Assembly: GCF_034274695.1 (NCBI RefSeq) | Contig: NZ_CP128362.1 | Span: forward strand, 3,536,501 to 3,600,500 | Length of the DNA: 64,000 nt | Source: Chitinophaga sp. LS1 | GTDB lineage: Bacteria > Bacteroidota > Bacteroidia > Chitinophagales > Chitinophagaceae | Direction of reading: 5' to 3' | Shown: positions 55,939-63,388 of the stretch, piece by piece | Numbering within the stretch: position 1 is the first letter of the stretch | Layout: each line of letters starts with the position of its first letter | Notes under the pieces: model-generated | The model's database searches: none | What the model was told of the DNA's origin: nothing | The model's input: the letters and a program-made list of their open reading frames with translations, nothing else | Made by a program: the position numbers and the translations under genes

Positions 55939-56155
55939 ATTTAGAAGTTGTTGGATTATACCCATATTGCTTTTTAAAAGCAAAAGAAAAATGTGACAAA
56001 TCAGAGATGGATTTGAACGGCTTTTCATCCACAGGGTACTTGGTTAGTCTGCACAGGTGATTGCGGGGAATGAGGACTGTATCACCGCTGGTATACACTT
56101 TCTCCTGAGTGCCGTAATGAATAAGAAGTTCGCTATAGGGTAGGGGTTGGTTTGT
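55937..56155 (-). pseudogene. AraC family regulator remnant with the middle deleted
   Basis: One continuous minus-strand frame without a start codon (stop 55937-55939, upstream stop near 56156). It reads PYSELLIHYGTQEKVYTSGD, TVLIPRNHLCRLTKYPVDEK, PFKSI, then directly SDLSHFSFAFKKQYGYNPTT and a stop. The first part is the usual cupin-like sensing domain start of a Bacteroidota AraC regulator. The last part is the very end of the second helix-turn-helix. About 200 residues that should lie between are missing, yet the frame is kept. Confidence 0.7.
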
Positions 56156-56184
56156 TTAAAAGGCGTAATTGGTTTGTTTAAAAG
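56147..56184. repeat. 16-bp direct repeat, two copies
   Basis: TTGGTTTGTTTAAAAG at 56147-56162 and again at 56169-56184, just upstream (minus sense) of the AraC remnant. No gene is seen between 56185 and 56287. Confidence 0.6.
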
Positions 56185-56287
56185 TCGGGGGTAAAGGGTA
56201 AAAGATCATAATTATTGGAGAATTAAAGTCTGTTTCTTCCCCTGGTTGTTAAAAGTCGATTTCTTTAGCGACCTGTTACTATCGGCT

Positions 56288-56620
56288 CTACAAGTCAATT
56301 TCTTCAGAAGGATCCCAGAAGATGTTTCTAAAATTCACCACTTTATCATTCTTTATTTCCACGCCTTCTTTTTCCAAAAGTTTTCGGCGAACAGCAACAT
56401 GCCTTGGGTCACCGGTCAGATATCCCTGGCTATTGACCACTCTCTGAAAAGGCACAGGCTTTTTTTCTTCATTTACAAGTCCCATTGCACGTCCTACCAT
56501 GCGGGAAAGGTTGCCTTTACCAAGGGCTTTGGCGATGGCGCCATAAGAGGTAACACGGCCTTTGGGAATGGCGCGGGCGATGTCGAAGACGAGTTTGTTG
56601 AAGTCCGGATCGTTTTGCAT
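56288..56620 (-). CDS. Alkyltransferase-like (MGMT family) protein lacking the catalytic cysteine
   Basis: 110 residues. The MGMT DNA-binding fold is clear (IPKGRVTSYGAIAKALGK, then MVGRAMG). The active-site PCHRV motif reads PFQRVV (about 66-71), with Phe at the Cys position. C-terminal GYLTGDPRHVAVRRKLLEKEGV is typical. Alkyltransferase-like proteins bind O6-alkylguanine and hand it to nucleotide excision repair instead of repairing it themselves (family knowledge). Single gene. Confidence 0.88.
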   Translation of the reverse strand: MQNDPDFNKLVFDIARAIPKGRVTSYGAIAKALGKGNLSRMVGRAMGLVNEEKKPVPFQRVVNSQGYLTGDPRHVAVRRKLLEKEGVEIKNDKVVNFRNIFWDPSEEIDL

Positions 56621-56924
56621 TTTTCAAATGTAGGAAACCTGGGGTAATTCACCCAGCTTAGGGATTGTAAAAATTCTTAATCAGCAACCTAAGATAATTT
56701 ACCCACCGGTTCAAAAGCAAATTCATTTAGTCATTCAAAAAGAATAATGTTGCTGATTTTGATTTCTCAAATAGATAAAAAATAATTTCTCAAATAGATA
56801 AGAAATAGTTACCCATATACCTCTACAAATAGAAAGCATTAATAATTCATCCGGGTTACCATTAATAAAATGATTTTTCAAAACAATTTTTTAATTGTAA
56901 ATTATACAATTAATTCTCACGTTT
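56621..56924. other. AT-rich intergenic region with repeats
   Basis: Contains the inverted pair AATCAGCAAC (56679-56688)/GTTGCTGATT (56749-56758) and a tandem 23-bp repeat. The repeat unit, ATTTCTCAAATAGATAA plus AAATA with one variable base, starts at 56762 and 56785. No gene is seen. Confidence 0.5.
56891..56913. promoter_or_regulatory. 9+5+9 inverted repeat upstream of the GH5 gene
   Basis: TTAATTGTA and TACAATTAA (56891-56899 and 56905-56913) are perfect inverted copies separated by 5 nt, ending 11 nt before the GH5 ATG. It is a candidate operator, or a leader hairpin affecting translation. Confidence 0.45.
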
Positions 56925-58391
56925 ATGAAAACCAAATTAACCCTTATTGCAAGCGCTATGCTTGCCTTCGCCTGCAATAAAGAGCAGGCAGATCTGTCGT
57001 CACTCAAATTGAACAACTCCACTGCTGTAGTAGCTGTAGCCGTTGCCTCCAGTGATTTCAAAGGCGTCAACTGGGCGGATAGCAGGGACAACTTTGCAGA
57101 TGATGCACTGATCCTTTCCGGCACTGTCTCTACTGATACCTACGCCAGTATGCAAACAAAGGCCGATTACATTCTCAACGGCTTTGTTTCCGCCGGCGCG
57201 AACACCGTGCGGCTACCGGTCAATCCTTCTACAGTAGTGAGTTCTTTCTGGTCTACTTACAAAGGCGCTATCGACAAAGCGACCTCCAAAAACATGAAAG
57301 TTCTATTAGGCTATTGGGAAGGATCTTCCTCCCGTGATGGCCTGATTGACAACACCACCACATTTTGGCAAATGTGGGACACGATTGTCGCTAATTACAG
57401 ATCTAACACACTGGTGTATTTTGAGTGCTTCAATGAACCGCATGGGTATAGTGCGAGTGATTTGAAGACGCTCTACAATACATTTGTAACCAGGTACCCT
57501 GGCGTACCTAAAAACAGGTTTGTATTGGATGGGGTAGGGTATTCTTCCGATGTGAATACCATTGGCGCAGATACCCGCTTTGACAGTTGTTTGCTCTCTT
57601 TTCACGACTACACCTGGTTTGAATCCAGCAAAACTACCACTGCTGATTGGGAACAACCGGTGAAATCATTGTCTTATCCAACAAGAACGATCGTTACTGA
57701 ATTTGGTACGGTCATGACAGATGGTACGAATTACACCGGAGCGCCGGGTTCCAATGTAAACAACACTTACCTGCAAGGTATGACCAATTCACTTCATGAC
57801 CTGGGTGTAGGTTGTGTATACTGGCCAGGATTAAGAACAGGGGATACTTACAGCATGTTTACTTCCACGGGTTCTGCATTGACGACTAACAATACTTCTG
57901 GTCTGACCCGCCTGAAATACGCATGGGGTACAGGAACCATTACTCCTCCGTATGCATCATTTACTTCCGGTACTTATTACAAAGTTATTAACAAGAATAG
58001 TAGTAAAGCATTGGAAGTATACAATCAATCTACTGCTAATAGCGCTGCTATTGACCAGTGGGATTATTGGGGTGGTGCGAATCAGCAGTGGACATTCAAT
58101 GCACTGGGTAGTAATTATCAGTCTATCATCAATAAGAATAGTGCAAAGGCGCTGGATGTAAATGGCGCTTCTACGACTGCGGGTACAGGAATTATTCAGT
58201 ATGATTATTCAGGTGGTACGAACCAGCAGTGGCAGGTAATTGATATTGGGTTTGGGTATTATAAAATACTAAATAGGAATAGTGGGTTTGCAGTGGATGT
58301 AAATGCGGCGTCTACGACGAATGGCGCGGGTATTATACAGTGGAACTGGAATAGCGGAGCGAATCAGCAGTGGCAGATAACGGCGTTATAA
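56925..58391 (+). CDS. Glycoside hydrolase family 5-like cellulase/mannanase lipoprotein with ricin-type lectin domain
   Basis: 488 residues. Lipoprotein signal (LIASAMLAFACNKEQ), lipidated Cys about residue 17. The TIM barrel spans about 45-340, with substrate-side FKGVNWADSRD, AGANTVRLPVNP and acid/base Glu in YFECFNEPHGY (about 168). The nucleophile Glu is in TIVTEFGTVMTDG (about 255). The C-terminal ricin B-like carbohydrate-binding module (about 350-488) has three repeats ending QQW (GGANQQWTF, GGTNQQWQV, SGANQQWQI). It is a surface or periplasmic endo-acting polysaccharide hydrolase; exact substrate not decidable. A perfect inverted repeat lies 11 nt upstream of the start. Confidence 0.88.
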   Translation: MKTKLTLIASAMLAFACNKEQADLSSLKLNNSTAVVAVAVASSDFKGVNWADSRDNFADDALILSGTVSTDTYASMQTKADYILNGFVSAGANTVRLPVNPSTVVSSFWSTYKGAIDKATSKNMKVLLGYWEGSSSRDGLIDNTTTFWQMWDTIVANYRSNTLVYFECFNEPHGYSASDLKTLYNTFVTRYPGVPKNRFVLDGVGYSSDVNTIGADTRFDSCLLSFHDYTWFESSKTTTADWEQPVKSLSYPTRTIVTEFGTVMTDGTNYTGAPGSNVNNTYLQGMTNSLHDLGVGCVYWPGLRTGDTYSMFTSTGSALTTNNTSGLTRLKYAWGTGTITPPYASFTSGTYYKVINKNSSKALEVYNQSTANSAAIDQWDYWGGANQQWTFNALGSNYQSIINKNSAKALDVNGASTTAGTGIIQYDYSGGTNQQWQVIDIGFGYYKILNRNSGFAVDVNAASTTNGAGIIQWNWNSGANQQWQITAL

Positions 58392-58409
58392 GGTGGTCAT
58401 TAAATAATA

Positions 58410-58455
58410 ACAAGAGGTGCGTAAGATGTAAGTTTTACGTGCCTCTTGTGTTTTC
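58410..58455 (+). terminator. Terminator of the GH5 gene
   Basis: ACAAGAGGTGCGTAA pairs with TTACGTGCCTCTTGT (one bulge) and is followed by GTTTTC. Confidence 0.7.
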
Positions 58456-58522
58456 AGAAAAGTAGTTTCCCGAAAAATTGCAGTGTATTTTAATCACTCG
58501 TACCTCCCAGAAACCGTCATAG

Positions 58523-59893
58523 TTATCTCCGGCCATAGACCTTCACCCATTTCTTCAATCGCTTTATTTTCTTCTTTTTAAACTGCCCCGGCATCATCCT
58601 CCATTTCCAGTTTTTATTACTCCCCGAAGGATGATTCATCCTCGCATCACCAGACAGCTCCAACACATCCTGCATAGGCAAAATCACAATATCTGCTATA
58701 GAAGAATAAGCCATCCTTGATAAAATACGCGCCACTTTTTTAGGCGCTATTTTCAACCCTGTATATTCCCGGAAGTTTAATCTTGTTTTGCGATCCGCAT
58801 CTTCCTCATACCATCCACGGGAAGTATTATTATCATGCGTACCCGTTACTGCCACCACATTCGAAATAAAATGATGCGGTGCATGATCACTTTCCGGCAT
58901 ATCCTTCCCAAAACCAAACTGCAACACCCGCATACCTTTCAAATTGAATTGTTCCTGCAAGGCCCTCACAGGTGCATCGATAGTACCCAAATCTTCTGCA
59001 ATAAAAGGCATGGTAGGAAACAGTGCTTTAAATTTTTCAAACAAATCCGCTCCCGGACCCGGTTTCCATTGCCCATTCACAGCCGTGGGTTCACCAGCAG
59101 GAATTTCCCAATAAGCAGAAAAGGCACGGAAGTGATCAAGACGAATAATATCAAATCTTTCCAGATTGCGTTTTATTCTACGTATCCACCAACTGTAATT
59201 ATCTGCTTTGAGCGCATCCCAGTCGTACACAGGTACATTCCAGCATTGCCCTGTCTCACTAAAATAATCCGGTGGCACCCCACCTACACCATTGAGATTA
59301 AAGTACGCAGGATGGGCTTTTACATCGCAGGCATCTCCATGCATATAAAAGGGAAGGTCCCCAAAGAGTAGAATTCCTTTGTCATTGCAATAGGATTTGA
59401 GCGCTACCCATTGCTGGTCAAATTTAAATTGATACCATTTCTCACGTTGAATATCTGTAAACTCATCGAGCCAATGTGCCTGTTCCCTGCAATAATTTTC
59501 GAAGGCCGATTGATCTTGTGTCTGTACGAAATTCAGGTAAGCGATTTCCAGTAACGCTCCTTTGACAGGAATAGCTTTTGCAAAATCAACCTGGTCCGAA
59601 ACAGACAAGTGACACTTGCTGAGTTGGGCAGGGGTGAGTAAACCTTCTTTGGCTAGCAATTCCGGGCTTATCAGTAATGGTTCGCCTGCCATACTGCTGA
59701 TTGGGCTGTAGGGAGACAAATGTTCCGGATGCAAAGGATTGACAGGCAGTACCTGCCAATAACGTTGCCTGGCCAGGTGTAGCTGATCTGCAAAGTGATA
59801 AGCGGATGGGCCTAAATCGCCGGCGCCAAAAGGCCCGGGTAGAGAAGTAATATGTAGAAGTATACCGGCACTACGTTGTGAAATAGTTGTCAT
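58523..59893 (-). CDS. malQ: 4-alpha-glucanotransferase (amylomaltase, GH77)
   Basis: 456 residues from the ATG at 59891-59893 (MTTISQRSAGILLHITSLPG). Another ATG two codons upstream gives 458. Motifs: PGPFGAGDLGPSAYHF and WQVLPVNPLHPEHLSPYSPI at the N-terminus, the nucleophile region IIRLDHFRAF, acid/base FIAEDLGTI and transition-state Asp in TGTHDNNTSRGWY. It is cytoplasmic and transfers maltosyl and longer units between alpha-1,4-glucans in maltodextrin or glycogen metabolism. It is somewhat shorter than the common 490-520 residues but keeps all catalytic motifs. Confidence 0.94.
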   Translation of the reverse strand: MTTISQRSAGILLHITSLPGPFGAGDLGPSAYHFADQLHLARQRYWQVLPVNPLHPEHLSPYSPISSMAGEPLLISPELLAKEGLLTPAQLSKCHLSVSDQVDFAKAIPVKGALLEIAYLNFVQTQDQSAFENYCREQAHWLDEFTDIQREKWYQFKFDQQWVALKSYCNDKGILLFGDLPFYMHGDACDVKAHPAYFNLNGVGGVPPDYFSETGQCWNVPVYDWDALKADNYSWWIRRIKRNLERFDIIRLDHFRAFSAYWEIPAGEPTAVNGQWKPGPGADLFEKFKALFPTMPFIAEDLGTIDAPVRALQEQFNLKGMRVLQFGFGKDMPESDHAPHHFISNVVAVTGTHDNNTSRGWYEEDADRKTRLNFREYTGLKIAPKKVARILSRMAYSSIADIVILPMQDVLELSGDARMNHPSGSNKNWKWRMMPGQFKKKKIKRLKKWVKVYGRR

Positions 59894-59982
59894 ATGCAAA
59901 TGTACAGCTACTTCTGTGCCAGTCCGGTTATGGAGATATTACTACGTGTATTTGTATTAAAAGGAGTAGGCATACATCTACC

Positions 59983-60075
59983 TATCCGCGGATATCTATG
60001 ATGAGGAAATTAAATTATTCTTGATTTGAAGTAACCTGTTTTGGTGAATCTGTGGAATGAGGAAATTAAATTATT
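59983..60075. promoter_or_regulatory. malQ upstream region: 12-bp palindrome and 19-bp direct repeat
   Basis: TATCCGCGGATA (59983-59994) is a perfect palindrome. ATGAGGAAATTAAATTATT occurs at 60001-60019 and identically at 60057-60075. Placed about 90-180 bp before malQ, these are candidate regulator sites. No gene is seen between 59894 and 60196. Confidence 0.4.
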
Positions 60076-60196
60076 GGTACGAATCCACTTATTTGACGTG
60101 TAGGAACTGCAATCAGATCGTGATTAAAGGCATGTGCATCTCCGTGACATGGCTAATCAAAAGCCTGTCATCTCCCTGAGCACGTGAACCCTATTT

Positions 60197-60910
60197 TTAT
60201 TTAGTATAAATCGACGGATCAAACTTATACAGATGTGGCGCCTTGTGCGCCCCCCCTGTCTTTGCCTCCCCTTGTTTAATCAGGATATTCTCCTTCATAA
60301 TCTTCCTGTAAAAATTCCCCCTGTTAAACTTCTGATTCATAATCTTCTCATACATGGCTTGCAGTTGTGGCAAGGTAAAGATCTCAGGCAGCAGGTTGTA
60401 CCCAATCGGTTTGTGATACAGCTGATCCCGCAGTTTCTCAAGGGCCTTATCGATGATCTGGCGATGGTCCATGACCATTTCGGGCAATTCGTAAACCGGC
60501 ATCCATTCGCAGGCATCACTAAACATATCAGGAACTGGTGTGACCTGTGACTGGTCTATTACCGCATAATAACCAATGGTAATAAAACGCATCTTATGCC
60601 ACAGGTTATCATCGTACGCTGCAAAATAATCTTCGGAGCGGTTAGGTTCTCCGAATACCCCAAATACTTCCAGAAACACCTTCTCTGCACCACTTCGTTC
60701 GAAGAGGATCCGCTTCGCTGCATCATCAATCGATTCCGTTTTTTGAATATAACCGCCGGGGAGGATCCAGCTGTTATCTCCTTTCATTTTTGCCAACAGT
60801 ACATTGAAACTGCCCTGGTGATAGCCAAAAACCACGCAGTCGACAGATAGGTGAGGTAGGGCATTTTTCCATAACGCCTCGCTGGCTTTTTCAATCTCAG
60901 TATTCCGCAT
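60197..60910 (-). CDS. Nudix-fold transcriptional regulator (NrtR/AraR-like) with C-terminal winged helix
   Basis: 237 residues from the ATG at 60908-60910 (MRNTEIEKASEALW). A longer frame to 60985 adds 25 unlikely residues. The N-terminal Nudix domain (about 22-150) has a defective Nudix box, GGYIQKTESIDDAAKRILFE-RSG, where REx2EE reads RILFER, so hydrolysis is doubtful. The C-terminal winged-helix region (about 165-237; FTLPQLQAMYEKIMNQKFNR and GNFYRKIMKENILI) is typical of NrtR/AraR-type regulators. It is divergent from a sugar transporter gene, which it likely controls in response to a sugar or sugar nucleotide (inference). Confidence 0.85.
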   Translation of the reverse strand: MRNTEIEKASEALWKNALPHLSVDCVVFGYHQGSFNVLLAKMKGDNSWILPGGYIQKTESIDDAAKRILFERSGAEKVFLEVFGVFGEPNRSEDYFAAYDDNLWHKMRFITIGYYAVIDQSQVTPVPDMFSDACEWMPVYELPEMVMDHRQIIDKALEKLRDQLYHKPIGYNLLPEIFTLPQLQAMYEKIMNQKFNRGNFYRKIMKENILIKQGEAKTGGAHKAPHLYKFDPSIYTK

Positions 60911-61021
60911 ATGACAAAGATAAATAGATTTAACATTAGTGATGATCTTACCCGGGGAAATGCCTGATTCTCGTTTCCATGGCAAGGAAACTTATATGAT
61001 TTTGAAAGTTTTTGCCCTTTT

Positions 61022-61056
61022 TTTGACAAAAAATGATTCAGATAGGTGTATGTTTG
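61022..61056 (+). promoter_or_regulatory. Possible promoter of the sugar transporter
   Basis: TATGTTTG (61049-61056) fits the -7 consensus and TTTG (61022-61025) precedes it, though the spacer of 23 nt is longer than usual. Confidence 0.4.
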
Positions 61057-61095
61057 TGTTTTGCCAACTTTAACAATGAAACGTAAGTCCGGGTT

Positions 61096-62505
61096 ATGAA
61101 CAATTATAAGAAAGGAAACAATGCAATTCCACTGATCACGATCACGTTATTGTTTTTTATGTGGGGATTTATCACGTGTATGAACGATATTTTGATCCCT
61201 TACCTGAAAGAGTTGTTCCAGCTCACATTCTTTAAATCGATGCTGGTTCAGTTTGCGTTCTTTGGCGCATATTTTATCGGTTCGCTGATCTATTTCATTA
61301 TTTCCTATTACAACGGGGACCCTGTAAATAAAGTGGGGTACAAGAAGGGGATAATCTTTGGTATTATCCTGTCAGCGCTGGGCTGCGTATTATTCCTGCC
61401 AGCTGCTACATATGGTGTATATGGTCTGTTCCTGAGCGCATTGTTTGTGCTTGGTTTGGGCTTCACTGTATTGCAGATTACCGCGAATGCCTATGTATCA
61501 CTGCTGGGGCCGGAAGATAGTGCTTCCAGCCGGTTGAACCTCACACAGGCGTTTAACTCATTCGGTACTACGATAGCGCCAATATTAGGTGGTCACCTGA
61601 TATTTGAACTGTTCAAGGATCCCAATGGTGGTTTCAGTGCCGCAGCAACGAGAATTCCTTACCTGATCTTTGCAGGTATCCTCTTGCTTGTAGCGCTGCT
61701 GATCTGGCGTGTAAAACTGCCTGCATTTGCAGTAGATGAAGAAAACCAACCGAAAGGATTGGGTGTATTACAGTTTCCGCAGCTGAAAAGAGGTGTGCTT
61801 TCCATCTTCTGTTATGTAGGTGGTGAAGTAGCCGTGGGTAGTTTTATGATCAGTTTCCTGGGTCTGCAGGATATCGCTGGTCTGCCGGAAACTGAAGCGA
61901 AGAAATACCTGGCTTTGTATTGGGGTGGTGCAATGATAGGCCGTTTCGTAGGTGCTATTTCCCTGAGCCATACCATGAGCCAGGCAAGGAAAGCAGCGTA
62001 TATGCTGGTAACAGCACTGGCGGTATTTGTGGTGATTTACCTGTTGGTAGGTATGCCATTTGACCAGATCGCGTTCTTCCTCATCTTTATTGCACTCAAC
62101 TTTGTAGGATTCCTGGTGGGCCGTTCTGCTCCTGCCCGTACATTGGTTATTTTCTCTCTGGTCAATATGTTCCTGCTGGCATCTGCCATCATTAACAAGG
62201 GAGAGATTGCGATGTTCAGCATTGTAGGTATCGGTATCTTCAACTCCATCATGTTCTCCAATATTTACACACTGGCGATTGCCAAGCTGGGTACTTATAC
62301 CAGTCAGGGTTCATCTCTGTTAGTGATGGCTATTCTGGGTGGTGCGATTATGCCTGTGATACAGGGTGCACTGGCAGATGCGATTGGGGTACAATATGCA
62401 TTGGTAGTGCCGCTTGTTTGTTATGGAGTAGTGCTGAGTTTTGGTGTGTATTGTATGAAGCGGTTTAAGAATCTGGAAATGACATCAGTGAAGTCAGGAC
62501 ACTAA
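61096..62505 (+). CDS. Sugar MFS transporter (FucP/GluP type)
   Basis: 469 residues with 12 membrane helices. The start ITITLLFFMWGFITCMNDIL and YFIGSLIYFI, followed by the motif GLGFTVLQITANAYVSLLGP (about 125-144) and LNLTQAFNSFGTTIAPILGG (about 152-170), are characteristic of fucose/glucose/galactose:H+ symporters. The substrate sugar cannot be fixed from the sequence. Divergent from the Nudix-type regulator. Its 3' end overlaps the convergent DUF1361 gene by 12 nt. Confidence 0.92.
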   Translation: MNNYKKGNNAIPLITITLLFFMWGFITCMNDILIPYLKELFQLTFFKSMLVQFAFFGAYFIGSLIYFIISYYNGDPVNKVGYKKGIIFGIILSALGCVLFLPAATYGVYGLFLSALFVLGLGFTVLQITANAYVSLLGPEDSASSRLNLTQAFNSFGTTIAPILGGHLIFELFKDPNGGFSAAATRIPYLIFAGILLLVALLIWRVKLPAFAVDEENQPKGLGVLQFPQLKRGVLSIFCYVGGEVAVGSFMISFLGLQDIAGLPETEAKKYLALYWGGAMIGRFVGAISLSHTMSQARKAAYMLVTALAVFVVIYLLVGMPFDQIAFFLIFIALNFVGFLVGRSAPARTLVIFSLVNMFLLASAIINKGEIAMFSIVGIGIFNSIMFSNIYTLAIAKLGTYTSQGSSLLVMAILGGAIMPVIQGALADAIGVQYALVVPLVCYGVVLSFGVYCMKRFKNLEMTSVKSGH

Positions 62506-63213
62506 GGTAGACTGACTGCAGGATATAGATAAGCGTCCCTCGTTTTGAGGGGCGCTTTTTTTATGATGATGCAGTTGTTGCAAAGTGTAATAAATAATCC
62601 CGAACATACCCCCAAAACCTATACTGAATGCCCATGCACCCATATGATCATATGGGTTGAACAAATGACCCGCTATGGTGAATAACAATGCTTCCGGATT
62701 GGTCACAGCATCCCAGCTGTTGAACCGCAAAAACCTGCCAATATACACTCCATATCCACATAGAATGAAGCTCACAACCACGATCACTTTTACCCACAGC
62801 CCTTTCACATGAAGAGACAAAAAATGTTCTACCTGCATTAGAGAAATGATTCCCAGCAACAAGCCGTTCCAGGCTGCTGAAGAGACGATGAGGAGATCGA
62901 ACCACTGTGGAACAGGCGGTCTTTCCTGAAAGTGAAAGAGATCCGTGATCATGTACGGTGCATTGGGGAAAAATACCAGCCAGCAAGCCAGCACACCGAC
63001 AGTACGGAGATTGATACCGGACAATCTGGCCAATTTTCGACTGAATATCAGGGGTAATACACCCAAAAATGTGTTCCAGATATAGAATAAATAGAAATAT
63101 TCATGATAGCGGAGAACGCGTGCTACGAGGAGTGCCATCGTAAAAGCAATGGCAATACCCAGCATTTTTTCGAGTGGGGAGATTCTTTTTAACATAATGG
63201 TCAGGTTATTCAT
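62494..63213 (-). CDS. DUF1361 membrane protein
   Basis: 239 residues from the ATG at 63211-63213 (a TTG at 63219 is less likely). Six predicted membrane segments, with LVFFPNAPYMITDLFHF (about 80-96) and GVYIGRFLRFNSWD (about 155-168), both characteristic of DUF1361. Function unknown. The last 25 residues (HHHKKSAPQNEGRLSISCSQ...) are encoded opposite the terminator and stop codon of the sugar transporter gene. Confidence 0.87.
   Translation of the reverse strand: MNNLTIMLKRISPLEKMLGIAIAFTMALLVARVLRYHEYFYLFYIWNTFLGVLPLIFSRKLARLSGINLRTVGVLACWLVFFPNAPYMITDLFHFQERPPVPQWFDLLIVSSAAWNGLLLGIISLMQVEHFLSLHVKGLWVKVIVVVSFILCGYGVYIGRFLRFNSWDAVTNPEALLFTIAGHLFNPYDHMGAWAFSIGFGGMFGIIYYTLQQLHHHKKSAPQNEGRLSISCSQSTLVS
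62531..62564 (+). terminator. Terminator of the sugar transporter gene, inside the convergent gene
   Basis: AAGCGTCCCTC/GAGGGGCGCTT stem (62531-62541 and 62547-62557) followed by a run of seven T. It lies within the DUF1361 coding region. Confidence 0.85.
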
Positions 63214-63388
63214 GCTCAATTTACTGTTTTTGGCTGCAGTGATAGTACATAGGCATAGCAGGGATGCGGGATGGGAGCGGATTCTTTGAAGGATAGGTAC
63301 ACTACCTGACCGGGTCGCTCTACCATAAGTTTAGTAAGGTGTTTGCTGGCATTCGTTGACCGCAGCCAACCTCCTAAGCAGGTAGCAA

